Made by a program: the position numbers and the translations under genes. The notes under the pieces were generated by a model. The model was not told where the DNA came from, did not search any database, and was given only the letters and a program-made list of their open reading frames with translations. A DNA stretch of 64,000 nt, taken from JAGQKC01 sp965223675. Lineage in GTDB: Bacteria; Nitrospirota; Nitrospiria; Nitrospirales; UBA8639. The stretch's first letter is position 1. Each line of letters starts with the position of its first letter. This document shows positions 8,501 to 17,188 of this stretch, piece by piece. The DNA lies in contig OZ245013.1 in the NCBI GenBank assembly GCA_965223675.1, positions 4,297,159-4,361,158 on the forward strand. Direction: 5' to 3'.

Positions 8501-10733
8501 TTTATCAGATAAAAACCTTATTATGGTTGGCCAGAAGTTAAAGGTCCCAGGTGGTGAGGGTGAAGCTGCTCCAGCTCCTGTGACTGCAGGTGGTGAAACG
8601 CTGACCTTTGATAAACCACTTGAGCACGATCACCCAGCCGGTGACATCGTGACCGTTGAGTTTGTTCGACAACGATTCTGGGCTGACGCGGACGTGGGAT
8701 CCGTGTTTTGTCATGACCATGCTTTCGGAGGGACGACATGGCCTCATGGTGCCGTGTGCACATTCCTGATCGAACCGTTTGGCTCGACCTGGCATGATCC
8801 TAAAACCGGCAAGCCTATTAGAACGGGCCATGTGGCTGACATTCATACGGTTGAGAGAGTCGGCCATGATGTAGCCGGAAGTTTCCGTGAATTGGTGGTG
8901 CACGTCATGGATACGGTTCCTCATACCGTCAATGTCGTGACAGCGGGGAATCCTCCTGGACAGCCAATCGAGGTTGCCCTGGAAGCTGGACGAACTGTGT
9001 CGTTTATTATGCCACCAAATGAAAAGATCAAGATGACGCCGATGCCATTCTTAAATGGTGGAACTCATACAACTGGCGGGGCGTTTAACTTCCGAGCTGA
9101 GCCATTTGCCCAACGTTTATCGAATAACGCCGATACGTCACAGATTTTCAGTAGTCTTGTTCATGGGGAACCGAGTACTCCCATGATTCGGGCCTATTTA
9201 GGAGATGCGATTGTATTCCGGCTGGTTGACGTGACGATGAATGAGAGTAATGTGTTTTCAGTTTCGGGACATACGTTCTGGACAGAACGGTATGCCCAAG
9301 AAGCCAATCGAAAGAATTCCATCCATATCGGAATTGCCGAGCGCTATGATCTGGTTGTCGCAGAGGCTGGAGGACCACGACATCTTCCAGGCGACTATAT
9401 GTATTTCAACGGGCGGAGTTCAAAGTTCTCTGAAGGGTCTTGGGGGCTGATTCGCGTGCTTGATAAACCCGTGGATGATCTGAAACCACTTCCCAACAAA
9501 GCGTATGGAAAAGAAGGCATGCCTGAACCATTGCCGGTGTGTCCAAAAGAGGCGCCAGTAAAGGCCTATAATGTGGCTGCTGTTGATTTTCCATCGATGA
9601 GCTTTAATCCGAACGTGGAAGAAGCGATTGAAGTAGACTTTGAGCGTACGATAGAAGTCCAAAATCCTGATGCAAAAATCTATGTCCTTGAAGAGGAGGT
9701 CAGTAAAGTTTCTGGAGATTATCAACCAATGCCTCTGACATTAAGGGCCAATGTTGGTGACTGTATAAAAGTCAATTTGACCAACAAGATGAAAGAAAGC
9801 CGTGCTTCTTTCTCGGCTTTTGGCTTAGCGTTTGATCCGAAGGATTCGCAAGGTTTGAATCTAGGTAAGAATCCCGGGGATCAAACCGTTGCCCCTGGTG
9901 AAAGTCGGACGTATACGTACTATGCCGACCCCTTCATCGGAGAAACGCAATCATTGGTCTGGGATTTTGGCAACGTTGCCATGAACCCGCGTAACGGTCT
10001 CTTTGGAGCGATCATCATCGGTCCCAAGGGTTCTCAGTACCGTGATCCGAAGACTGGAGCAGATGTGTCCTTGAAAAATGCGTGGCAAGCTGACGTTCTC
10101 GTCGATCGCTCTATCCCAGGAAACGAAAAGCGTACGAATTACCGAGATGTCGCGTTGTTCTTCCAAGATGAAGACAACATTATCGGTACGAGCTTTATGC
10201 CTTACGTCCAAAATGTCGCGGGCTTGGTGGGAATCAACTATCGCAACGAACCCTATCTGTATCGAGAAGAAGAAGGGTGCTCACTTGGCCGGATGTTCCA
10301 GCCTTGTGAAGTCGATGATCCACAGGATCCGGCCACTCCAACGATCATGTCGCATGCTGGTGATCCAGTCAGGATTCACGTCTTTGGGGCCAGCAGCGAG
10401 CAGAACGGCATGTTTACATTGGAAAAGCATGAATGGCCAATCGAACCATTTTTGCCTGGAGCTGATATGATCAGTACAGTGGAATTTGCAGGTTCAGAGA
10501 GCATCGATGCCTTCGTGGCTTCGGCTGGAGGTGTCTATGCACTACCAGGCGATTATCTTTACGGAAATGCAAGACTGCCGTATTCCCAGTCTGGTCAGTG
10601 GGGGCTTTTACGGGTTTTACCGCAAGGCGACAAGAGTATTCTTCCGTTAAGCGGTCATGTGAAAGCCGGTGCTCAAGAAGCAAAGGTGGTCCCATCTGAA
10701 GATGGTGCGATTAAGCCTGTTGCCTTTAAATAG
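5580..10733 (+). CDS. Giant six-domain multicopper oxidase-like protein with LysM insertion
   Basis: This 1717-residue exported protein has a signal peptide at about 1-33. The rest reads as three tandem units of two cupredoxin domains each. They start at C136, C749 and C1321, each with a CP-x2-AP/AG opening and a later GDC/YDC strand. Unit 1 keeps the motifs of a last MCO domain: H459-x-H461 with H464, and H534-C535-H536-x3-H540-x4-M545 (type-1 copper plus type-3 ligands). Unit 2 keeps the motifs of a first MCO domain: H840-x-H842 and H1045-x-H1047. Unit 3 has lost all of them. A LysM peptidoglycan-binding domain (about 946-990), flanked by Ser/Gly linkers, sits between the two unit-2 motifs. 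The start has AAGGAGG upstream, and a terminator follows the stop. Substrate is unknown; Mn(II), Fe(II) or Cu(I) oxidation are candidates. Confidence 0.85.
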   Translation: MLYQKVSMHLSRRWLGVLIATLLFMPLVSVSAENTDSETMVHKTGMTHQDTPTWAEKLKGQTIVENSVEGRAERAALVELQHQRLMEQMERETAHSLNSGAFNTMSMMHQYGAGKENGLLMSDTGLEPVSGKGGLCPKTAPVKHYDISAINAEVTLNQWLDYYPGYMYVLTENIEKVREEEEKNAEARESEGHLDPGGVKNGIQDQWIQPLVIRGNQGDCVKFTLRNKLEFGEDVSLHINGSDMVMSKTGQPATTTNPDAIAVGEVEEDEEEEGEGPQGSSEIEMEWYIHPDAQEGAKQFHSYSNDRELTVLGMMGVFVVEPAGSKYWEPLGTGPATEARSGWQVMIDTPNGPDFREFVLIYHEIGDEAFRPVNKHGDFLPQRDPLTDTYRPGARALNFRSEPFGINNMHVQHEYFGFEDESMGYSSYTYGDASPTIPRSYLGDPAKFRIVHGGSEVFHSHHPHGGSIRWQRSPRATQMPVWNTGQTGPVKYPVIRTKSDRVDVEVIGPSEALDLETECGSGLCQWLAGDFLFHCHVAHHYVSGMWGYWRVYNTLQVPGFHNDVMPPLRELPDRLDRIHKPVSSDKLIGKTVNWFGTKFKIVESGKSDWKSNPRVVNIKDWVEMQLVTQGKPGHKDDQEGQLKSYDATVMDWVWDGKKAMSEKEADIGPNPKYHPEWQGYKPGERRVIWFEPTTGKVAWPWLTPHFGKRVPFSPDHNPAPWLEMIHVDDEGKRTVDPAKPGENGRWSLCPERAGSQEYNIHFIKLPVELTAAHGDQEAIVDPNGLLYVVHDEEKAIRANNDLKFPLVIRANMYDCMDWTLTSEWEDDDITNFQSSKINTHFHFVQFDNQSSDGVISGFSYEQSMRPFTMFEKKKKKGLPVPMNSKFTKAAKKGERTIHLTNAKQYHVGTLVLVGADNVGHDEIRRIVAIGGSGGSSAVASSSSGGDYTVSPGDTLGKIANSLGTSVSALKEMNGLSDKNLIMVGQKLKVPGGEGEAAPAPVTAGGETLTFDKPLEHDHPAGDIVTVEFVRQRFWADADVGSVFCHDHAFGGTTWPHGAVCTFLIEPFGSTWHDPKTGKPIRTGHVADIHTVERVGHDVAGSFRELVVHVMDTVPHTVNVVTAGNPPGQPIEVALEAGRTVSFIMPPNEKIKMTPMPFLNGGTHTTGGAFNFRAEPFAQRLSNNADTSQIFSSLVHGEPSTPMIRAYLGDAIVFRLVDVTMNESNVFSVSGHTFWTERYAQEANRKNSIHIGIAERYDLVVAEAGGPRHLPGDYMYFNGRSSKFSEGSWGLIRVLDKPVDDLKPLPNKAYGKEGMPEPLPVCPKEAPVKAYNVAAVDFPSMSFNPNVEEAIEVDFERTIEVQNPDAKIYVLEEEVSKVSGDYQPMPLTLRANVGDCIKVNLTNKMKESRASFSAFGLAFDPKDSQGLNLGKNPGDQTVAPGESRTYTYYADPFIGETQSLVWDFGNVAMNPRNGLFGAIIIGPKGSQYRDPKTGADVSLKNAWQADVLVDRSIPGNEKRTNYRDVALFFQDEDNIIGTSFMPYVQNVAGLVGINYRNEPYLYREEEGCSLGRMFQPCEVDDPQDPATPTIMSHAGDPVRIHVFGASSEQNGMFTLEKHEWPIEPFLPGADMISTVEFAGSESIDAFVASAGGVYALPGDYLYGNARLPYSQSGQWGLLRVLPQGDKSILPLSGHVKAGAQEAKVVPSEDGAIKPVAFK

Positions 10734-10757
10734 CGCAGCGTATTAATTGCCGTATTT

Positions 10758-10792
10758 GACGGGGAGGCCGAGCTTCGGCTTCCCCGTTTTTT
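10758..10792 (+). terminator. Rho-independent terminator after the giant copper protein
   Basis: A GC-rich inverted repeat (ACGGGGA...TCCCCGT with a near-perfect inner stem and a short GC-TT loop) is followed by a run of six T. Confidence 0.88.
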
Positions 10793-10880
10793 ATATGTAG
10801 TGTATATTGGTAAATGTAGGTATGAATGGCCTAATTTTTATTGATGCGTGTTGGTTTCGTAGGATGAGAGGGAGGTCCTC

Positions 10881-11795
10881 ATGCGGGTGTTCACCGTACT
10901 GGTCTATTTATTTGTCCTCGTAGTGTTATCTCCCCAAGTGTGGTCGTATGAGGAGATTGTTGTCCAAAATGGAGGAACGATTCGAGGGAAAGTCACTCTC
11001 AACGGAGAGAAGCCTCGCCCGATGGCGTTTAATCTTGTGACGATTCCGGACCCGGTCTATTGTGGTCGTATCTCTACTGGCACAGGGTGGCGAATTGTTG
11101 AAGACTTTATCATTGCGCAAGATGGGGCTCTCAAGGACGCTGTGGTCATGCTGAAGGGGATCAAAAAAGGTAAGGCTTTCGAAACGGAGAAAGTCAGGAT
11201 TGAGGCGATTGACTGCGACTTTACCCCTTTTGTCAACGTGCTCCAAAAAAAAGATGAACTGACCGTGGTGAATATGGATCCGATTGAGCATGATATTCAA
11301 GGATATGAAACGGCCAGAGAACGTGGCGCTCGTGTTTTGTTTAATCGTCCCCTTCCGATGAACCCATTTCATAAAGTGCTTGGGATGTTGCATAGCCACA
11401 AGCATATGCCAGGGAAGCCGATGATCGAACACGTGCATCTGCGAAAGGGACGAAATATTTTCGTTATGCAATGCGGCTTTCATCCCTATATGTTCTCATG
11501 GGGACTGATCGTCGAAAACCCCTATTATGCGATCACAAAAGAGTCAGGAGAATTTGAACTGAATGATGTCCCTCCAGGAGACTACACGCTGACTGTTTGG
11601 CATCCCGGTATGAAGAAATATCTAAAGAAAGAGGTCAACGTAAAACCCCAAGGTTCTGTTGTTCATCACTTTGAATATCAAGCCGTGAAAGGAAGGCGAA
11701 GCGTTCACGAGATGCATGACAATCCACATTTTGGATTAGAGTTGTTAGGAGAGGGTGTCGAAATTGTTCCATCGCTTCGCCTACAAAAACCATGA
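10881..11795 (+). CDS. Exported type-1-copper/carboxypeptidase-regulatory protein 1
   Basis: This 304-residue protein has a signal peptide (about 1-22), a cupredoxin-like domain and a C-terminal carboxypeptidase-regulatory-like beta domain (SGEFELNDVPPGDYTLTVWHP, about 222-245). Probable type-1 copper ligands are H137 in PIEHDIQ and C198, H201, M204 in MQCGFHPYM. This is the complete blue-copper set, so an electron-transfer role next to the giant copper protein is likely. A GGGAGG box lies just before the ATG. The next gene overlaps by four bases and is a paralogue, so this pair is a tandem duplication. Confidence 0.78.
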   Translation: MRVFTVLVYLFVLVVLSPQVWSYEEIVVQNGGTIRGKVTLNGEKPRPMAFNLVTIPDPVYCGRISTGTGWRIVEDFIIAQDGALKDAVVMLKGIKKGKAFETEKVRIEAIDCDFTPFVNVLQKKDELTVVNMDPIEHDIQGYETARERGARVLFNRPLPMNPFHKVLGMLHSHKHMPGKPMIEHVHLRKGRNIFVMQCGFHPYMFSWGLIVENPYYAITKESGEFELNDVPPGDYTLTVWHPGMKKYLKKEVNVKPQGSVVHHFEYQAVKGRRSVHEMHDNPHFGLELLGEGVEIVPSLRLQKP

Positions 11796-12754
11796 ATGCC
11801 TTGTTTTCATCATGTACGCTTGTGAGCCGAATGACAAAGGGTAGGACGTATGCGTGTATTTGTGCTGTGTTGTTGAGCGGCATCATTACGGAAATAACTT
11901 TTGGCTATGAAATTAAGGAAGTCGAGGATGGAGGAACGCTCACAGGCGTCGTGACGCTCTCAGGGTTACCTCCAGAACCGAAAGCCTATAACTTGATCAC
12001 ATTTCCTGATCCTGAGTATTGTGGCCGCATATCAACCGGCAATGGGTGGAGGTTACTTCGAGACTTTCATGTGAATGCACAAGGTCAGGTAAAAAATGTT
12101 GTCGTCTTTTTTGAGGAAGTTGCCTCTGGAAAACCATTTACGCTGTCGATTCCTCGCGTGGAAGCTCGCGACTGTCAGTTTCTACCATTTACGACCATTG
12201 TACGGAGTGGGCACGGCGTGGAAGTCATTAATATGGATCCGGTCATGCATGACATTCAAGCCTATGAAACCTCGAAGCAACAAGGCACGCGCGTGTTATT
12301 CAATTCACCCCTGCCCTTCAATCGCCTTCATGAACGAGAAAACATGCATGCTGGGCATGATCATAAGCCAAGCGAATCTCTCGTCAGACAGTTTCACTTG
12401 AGCAAAGGCCGAAAGACCTTTGTCATGCAATGTGGGTTTCATGCGTACATGGAAAGTTGGGCCATTGCCGTCGAAAATCCCTATTATGCATTCACTGATG
12501 CCAATGGGAAGTTTTCTATCGACCACATCCCTCCTGGAACGTATCAGGTCCAAGCTTGGCATCCGAGCATTCGAAACGTCATCGTGAAAACTGTCGTTAT
12601 TCCTGCCCTTGGAACAGTTTCGACGACTTTTGAGCTGCCAGCGCCAACTGAACGACACACTGCACACAAAATTCGTACTCCTCCCCGATTTACTCCTGCC
12701 GTCCTTGGCCGTCCAATCAATATTCAGCCCCTCCTCGAACAACAGCTTCCATGA
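11792..12754 (+). CDS. Exported type-1-copper/carboxypeptidase-regulatory protein 2
   Basis: This 320-residue paralogue of the preceding gene starts inside its stop (ATGA overlap). It has an N-terminal hydrophobic segment (about 20-38) with a longer positively charged lead. The copper set is conserved: H153 in VMHDIQ and C214, H217, M220 in MQCGFHAYM. The C-terminal beta domain carries the same DIPPGTY-type turn. The stretch GRISTGNGWRLLRDF and the Cys before it (YCGRIS) are shared with the paralogue, which marks a conserved family feature of unknown use. It is probably periplasmic and a redox partner or structural partner in the copper cluster. Confidence 0.77.
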   Translation: MNALFSSCTLVSRMTKGRTYACICAVLLSGIITEITFGYEIKEVEDGGTLTGVVTLSGLPPEPKAYNLITFPDPEYCGRISTGNGWRLLRDFHVNAQGQVKNVVVFFEEVASGKPFTLSIPRVEARDCQFLPFTTIVRSGHGVEVINMDPVMHDIQAYETSKQQGTRVLFNSPLPFNRLHERENMHAGHDHKPSESLVRQFHLSKGRKTFVMQCGFHAYMESWAIAVENPYYAFTDANGKFSIDHIPPGTYQVQAWHPSIRNVIVKTVVIPALGTVSTTFELPAPTERHTAHKIRTPPRFTPAVLGRPINIQPLLEQQLP

Positions 12755-13428
12755 ATGGGGAGATGAGTTTCTCTTCTGTGCGGCCAAGAGCAGCTTACCA
12801 CGCGCTTTTGATTATGATGATTGTGTCGGTCAACTCATCTCCAATGCTACATGCGCATGGTGGTGAAATGGTCACGCTTTCGGCATCAACGACTCCTGAA
12901 TTTTCTGCTCGATTGATATGGAGACGAGAAGGAAAAATTTCAAAGGCTCAATTATTTGTCAAAGATAATCGGTATCGCATCGAGCACTTTGGGGGACTAA
13001 AAACAGAACTAGGTTTTGCGGGAGTCACGATTGTTCGTCTAGACCACCATAAGGTCTGGTATATTTACTCTGAACGTCGCCTCGTCTTAAGTGTGCCGGC
13101 GACCGAACGTGATGAATTGCCGCTCTCGATCACACTCGAGGGTGAAACTAAAAGAACATTAATAGGTGACTCGTTCGTTGGCAGACGTCCAGCCCAATTG
13201 TTTGAAGTTGATGTGTTCACACAATCCGGGAATCATGAAATGTATTATGAATGGGTTGATGTGGAGAGAGGGGTCTTACTCAAACTTCTCAGCCAAGACC
13301 GTGATTGGTGGGTCAAGTATGAACATGTTGTCGTCTCCAAGCAGCCTGACTATTACTTTGAAATCCCACTCGGCTATCGGAAGGTTGAGGCGCAAGAAAC
13401 TCCTCCCAAACAACAACGTCAATCATAA
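12751..13428 (+). CDS. Exported LolA/DUF4412-like protein
   Basis: This 225-residue protein has an N-terminal hydrophobic segment (about 14-33) and an all-beta body. The phrases KAQLFVKDNRYRIE, VTIVRLDHHKVWYI and YYEWVDVERGVLLKL follow the strand order of LolA-like or outer-membrane-lipoprotein-sorting folds and DUF4412. That fold usually binds lipids or other hydrophobic ligands. The start overlaps the preceding stop (ATGA), so it belongs to the copper-protein operon. Fold assignment is by pattern only. Confidence 0.55.
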   Translation: MNGEMSFSSVRPRAAYHALLIMMIVSVNSSPMLHAHGGEMVTLSASTTPEFSARLIWRREGKISKAQLFVKDNRYRIEHFGGLKTELGFAGVTIVRLDHHKVWYIYSERRLVLSVPATERDELPLSITLEGETKRTLIGDSFVGRRPAQLFEVDVFTQSGNHEMYYEWVDVERGVLLKLLSQDRDWWVKYEHVVVSKQPDYYFEIPLGYRKVEAQETPPKQQRQS

Positions 13429-13508
13429 AAGGTTGCAAGAAGTGCTGTGCGTTGTGATCTTTGTAGATAATCGAATGTGTGAAATGCGAGAAAAAGAGAT
13501 GAGGATCC

Positions 13509-14885
13509 ATGCCAATTAATCGTGTAAGTTCTATTCAATATGTCGTAATGCTGTCCATCATCGTATGGGGGATGCTGGAATTTAAGCTAGTCGTTTGGGC
13601 CATGGATTCTCAGAAGAATATGGGATTTGAGCACATCCACCATGCCTACAAGAATGGGCAGTTTCAGGATGTCCTTAAAGCGCTGGATAGGCTAGGCGAA
13701 AAGGAAAGAGCGTCCGATTCTGTTCAGCGTTTAAAGATGTTGAGCTTGGCTCGTCTGGGGCAAACGAAAGACAGTGTTGAGACGTATGAACGAATCGTTG
13801 AAAAATCAGGGCGCGACGAGGATGAACCGCTCCTTCGAGAGTTGGCACTAGCCGTCATTCTGCCGTTTCGAACAGATATGCGTGAGCAAATTCGGGGTGC
13901 GGCCTATACAGCCCTAAAAGAAATACATTCCGAGGATACCGTTCCATTCTTAGAAGAGGGATTGGGTGATAAATCCGGGATGATTCGCGCGTTGGCTGCC
14001 GAAGGCCTGGCAGGATTGAAGGGAGGACAAGAATCCCCACGATTTCGTCAAGCGATGAAGGATAAAGCTGGGCTCGTACGCGCAGCAGTGTTGCGTGGTC
14101 TCGGACGTCTGGCGGATCAGTCGACTCATACGCTTGTACGTCCACTGTTAAGGGATGAAGTGAAATTAGTGCAAATCACCGCCGCAGGCGCGATGATTCA
14201 ACTTGGGTATCCGGAATTTTGGAAACGTGTGAAATACAGTGCCCAACAAGGTGAAAGATACGAACGGGGGGCTGCATTTCGAATCTTAGGTGAATTAGGT
14301 GATGTGCAGGCGATCAAAATTCTTGAACAGGGTTTGCAGGATAGTCAACCTTCCATCCGAGGAGCCGCAGCCTCTTCGTTGGGAAAGCTTCGGGAGAAGA
14401 AGGCGGTGGGGTTACTCATCGCTGCACTGAACGACAAAAGTCCCGCTGTTCGTAGCATTGCTTCAGTGAGCCTTGGCAAGTTGAAAGCTGAGCAAGCTAT
14501 TCCAGCTTTAACCGAAGGATTGCATGATTCCAACCCGGGAGTGCGCGCGGCTTCGGTTGCTGCACTACTTCGTCTCAGTAGTCCGTTTGGTCTTGTCGTG
14601 GGAACGGTAAGGGCACTCATGTCTGATACCAACCCTGGTATTCGTTCTGGGGTCGCAAAGGCTTTGGGCAATGGGCATGGTGGGGATGTCGTGAATACGT
14701 TACTACTTTTGTTGAATGATCCTGTGCCAAAGCCGAGAATTTCCGCGGGTCGCTCGTTGGGACGTATTGGAGATCGTACGATATTACCTCGCCTCACGTT
14801 AGCCTTACGTGACCAGGATGAAGCGGTGCGAGCAACCGTCGCCGCCGCTATTGTTCGCATACTCTCTCGCCCGAATACGCTCTAG
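13509..14885 (+). CDS. Exported HEAT-repeat protein
   Basis: This 458-residue protein has an N-terminal signal or anchor (about 10-28). A short TPR-like helical stretch (about 38-110) is followed by at least eight HEAT/PBS-lyase-type repeats (about 130-455). Typical units are AVRSIASVSLGKLKAEQAIPAL and VRAASVAALLRL-like segments of about 31 residues. Such solenoids act as binding scaffolds. Its place in the copper cluster suggests it holds the periplasmic copper proteins together, but that is inference. A GAGGA box lies before the ATG. Confidence 0.8.
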   Translation: MPINRVSSIQYVVMLSIIVWGMLEFKLVVWAMDSQKNMGFEHIHHAYKNGQFQDVLKALDRLGEKERASDSVQRLKMLSLARLGQTKDSVETYERIVEKSGRDEDEPLLRELALAVILPFRTDMREQIRGAAYTALKEIHSEDTVPFLEEGLGDKSGMIRALAAEGLAGLKGGQESPRFRQAMKDKAGLVRAAVLRGLGRLADQSTHTLVRPLLRDEVKLVQITAAGAMIQLGYPEFWKRVKYSAQQGERYERGAAFRILGELGDVQAIKILEQGLQDSQPSIRGAAASSLGKLREKKAVGLLIAALNDKSPAVRSIASVSLGKLKAEQAIPALTEGLHDSNPGVRAASVAALLRLSSPFGLVVGTVRALMSDTNPGIRSGVAKALGNGHGGDVVNTLLLLLNDPVPKPRISAGRSLGRIGDRTILPRLTLALRDQDEAVRATVAAAIVRILSRPNTL

Positions 14886-14987
14886 CTCTGTTTTTCCTTC
14901 GTCGAAAAGATAGGCTAAAGCTTTGCTGCTCGGTCAAATTTCTGCCTAATGATTGTATTTCATGGCCGTATCAGGTAGCGTTTTGAG

Positions 14988-16886
14988 ATGTACATGCCAT
15001 CCTTCTCCAAACCGCTAGCCGTGTTCTCGCTGTTGATCACGTGCTGGTCTTGTCACTCAACGCTCCCTTCTCATCATTCAGATACATCAACTTCTGACCC
15101 CCCCCTCTCAAGCATCCATTGGAGGGATTGGGATGAAGCGGCATTCGAGCTCGCACAAGTGCAGGATAAACTCATTCTCCTCGATCTTACGGCAGTGTGG
15201 TGTCATGCTTGTCATGTGATGGAAGCGACAACCTATGTAGATCCCTCGATCGTTTCAACCGTCAATTCTCGCTTCATTCCAATTCGTGTCGATACCGATG
15301 AACGCCCAGATATTGAAGCCCGATATCGACAAGGAGGATGGCCCACCACGAGCATTCTCTTGCCAACCGGAGAGATTGTTTTTCAAGGAAACTTTTTGGA
15401 ACCGGCTGAACTACGATTGGCGCTTGCCGACTCAGACAGCCTTTATCGAAAAAATAAAAAAGCATTGCTGAGTCAGGCGGCTAAAATTTGGAAAGCTGTG
15501 GAAACTGCGAAGAAAGTCCGGACACGTTCGATCAATGGAATTGAAATTGAGTTGGTCGAACAGATGGCGACGATGATCGCGGAAAATTTTGATAAGGTGA
15601 ACGGGGGATTTCATGAATCGCCAAAATTTTTTGAGCCCGAAGCGATCGACTTTCTGTTTGCCCGTGATCATGTGCGGCAGGATGGCTCATGGAAGCAAAT
15701 GGCATTGTTGACGTTAGAACAGCAACGAAACCTTATTGACCCTGTATGGGGCGGATTCTATCGGTATGCAGAAAACGCGGATTGGACAAATCCTCACTAC
15801 GAGAAAATGCTCCATCTGCAAGCTCTGAATCTTGAAAATTACGTAGAGGCCTATCAAGTGACGGGGCAAGATCGCTATCGAGCTATCATTGAACAGACAT
15901 TGGCCTATATAGAAAGATTTTTACTCGATGAAGAAGGCCGAGGGTTTTTTGCCAGTCAGGATGCCGACATCACAGAGGGCACGAACTCTCATCGTATGAA
16001 GATGTCAGGGGAAGAATATTTTCGACTCGATATGGCGGAACGGGAAAAAGTGGGCATTCCACCAGTTGATCAAACGATATACACCGGCTGGAATGGAATG
16101 ATGATTAAAAGTTGGTTGAAAGTCTACCAAGTGCTTGGTGACCAGCATATCTTAGAGTCTGCTCTCGGCATACTCCGTCACCTCTATCATCATCGTTATG
16201 AAGCAGGGAAAGGCATGGCTCACCGTGAACGACACGGACAGCCTCAAACATATGGACTGCTTGGAGATCAAGTTGCCTTTGCTATGGCACTCTTAGAAGC
16301 TTCGCTCACCACAGGCGATATGAGCTTTTCACAGAAAGCAGAACAGCTGACGAATGACCTCATCACGTTGTTAGAAGATAAACAAGGAGGTGGCCTGTAT
16401 GATCGACCTGTTGATGCTTCAGCTGAAGGGCTCTTAAAGTTCCCTCACAAATCATTGGAAGAGAATTTACGGGCCGTCATATTGTTATCCGACCTTTTTT
16501 ATGTGACCGAAAATCGTGTGTATCGCGAGGCTGCTGAGCGTACGCTGCAATATGTGTTGGGTTCGTCTCACCCCCTTCCCCTTGGCTTAGCAGGAAGAGC
16601 CATTGATCGTTTTCTTCGATACCCGGTTCATATTGTGGTTGTTGGATCAAGTGAAAATAAGAAGACCGTGCAGCTTTTCAAAGAAGCACTCAAGTTGTAT
16701 GCTCCCGGAAAGGTCATTCGTTTATTAGTTCCTGGGGTACACTCATTAAACATAGGTGAGATCACCTTTCCTGAGGGGGATGTGCCTCAAGCTTATGTGT
16801 GTACAGAGAAACTTTGCTCTGATCCAGTTTTCAACTCGGATGACTTGCCTTTTCGGTATAAAAATCTAGTTGAATTATCTAAGTGA
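14988..16886 (+). CDS. YyaL/SSP411-type thioredoxin-domain protein, exported
   Basis: This 632-residue protein has an N-terminal hydrophobic segment (about 8-24), a thioredoxin-like domain with WCHACH (about residues 75-80) and the cis-Pro loop GGWPT (about 120-124). A long alpha/alpha-barrel-like region to about 540 resembles the YyaL/spermatogenesis-associated-20 family (TGWNGMMIKSW, GLLGDQVAFAMALLEA). Most family members are cytoplasmic, about 650-700 residues, and have a CHWCH core. The export signal and the two-Cys CHAC form here suggest a periplasmic thiol role, possibly in copper-site or cytochrome maturation. Confidence 0.78.
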   Translation: MYMPSFSKPLAVFSLLITCWSCHSTLPSHHSDTSTSDPPLSSIHWRDWDEAAFELAQVQDKLILLDLTAVWCHACHVMEATTYVDPSIVSTVNSRFIPIRVDTDERPDIEARYRQGGWPTTSILLPTGEIVFQGNFLEPAELRLALADSDSLYRKNKKALLSQAAKIWKAVETAKKVRTRSINGIEIELVEQMATMIAENFDKVNGGFHESPKFFEPEAIDFLFARDHVRQDGSWKQMALLTLEQQRNLIDPVWGGFYRYAENADWTNPHYEKMLHLQALNLENYVEAYQVTGQDRYRAIIEQTLAYIERFLLDEEGRGFFASQDADITEGTNSHRMKMSGEEYFRLDMAEREKVGIPPVDQTIYTGWNGMMIKSWLKVYQVLGDQHILESALGILRHLYHHRYEAGKGMAHRERHGQPQTYGLLGDQVAFAMALLEASLTTGDMSFSQKAEQLTNDLITLLEDKQGGGLYDRPVDASAEGLLKFPHKSLEENLRAVILLSDLFYVTENRVYREAAERTLQYVLGSSHPLPLGLAGRAIDRFLRYPVHIVVVGSSENKKTVQLFKEALKLYAPGKVIRLLVPGVHSLNIGEITFPEGDVPQAYVCTEKLCSDPVFNSDDLPFRYKNLVELSK

Positions 16887-17188
16887 AAAATACTAATTTT
16901 GGTGATAGTAAACCATTCTTTTATTAATGCAGGATAGGATAAGATAAAAAAATAATCTTCAATATCAATAATTTGCAAATTCATAATTCTACAATCCTTT
17001 TGAGTGTTTGCTTGACACGTTTTTTTCCTTCTTGGTATATAGGAAAGTGAGCGAATCAACGAGGTTTGAGCAGTTTTCCTGCTCACAATTCAGATAAAAA
17101 CGTTGGTGTGTGGGAGATTCATTCACAGCCCCAAACATAATCCCCCCCTCGTTAGCACACTATTTATTCTCAACTAGGAGGAAGCATC
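16887..17188. other. AT-rich intergenic region
   Basis: About 300 bases have no coding signal on either strand. The right end holds the leader of the next gene, including CTAGGAGGAAGC as a strong ribosome-binding site. No terminator hairpin was recognised. Confidence 0.5.
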
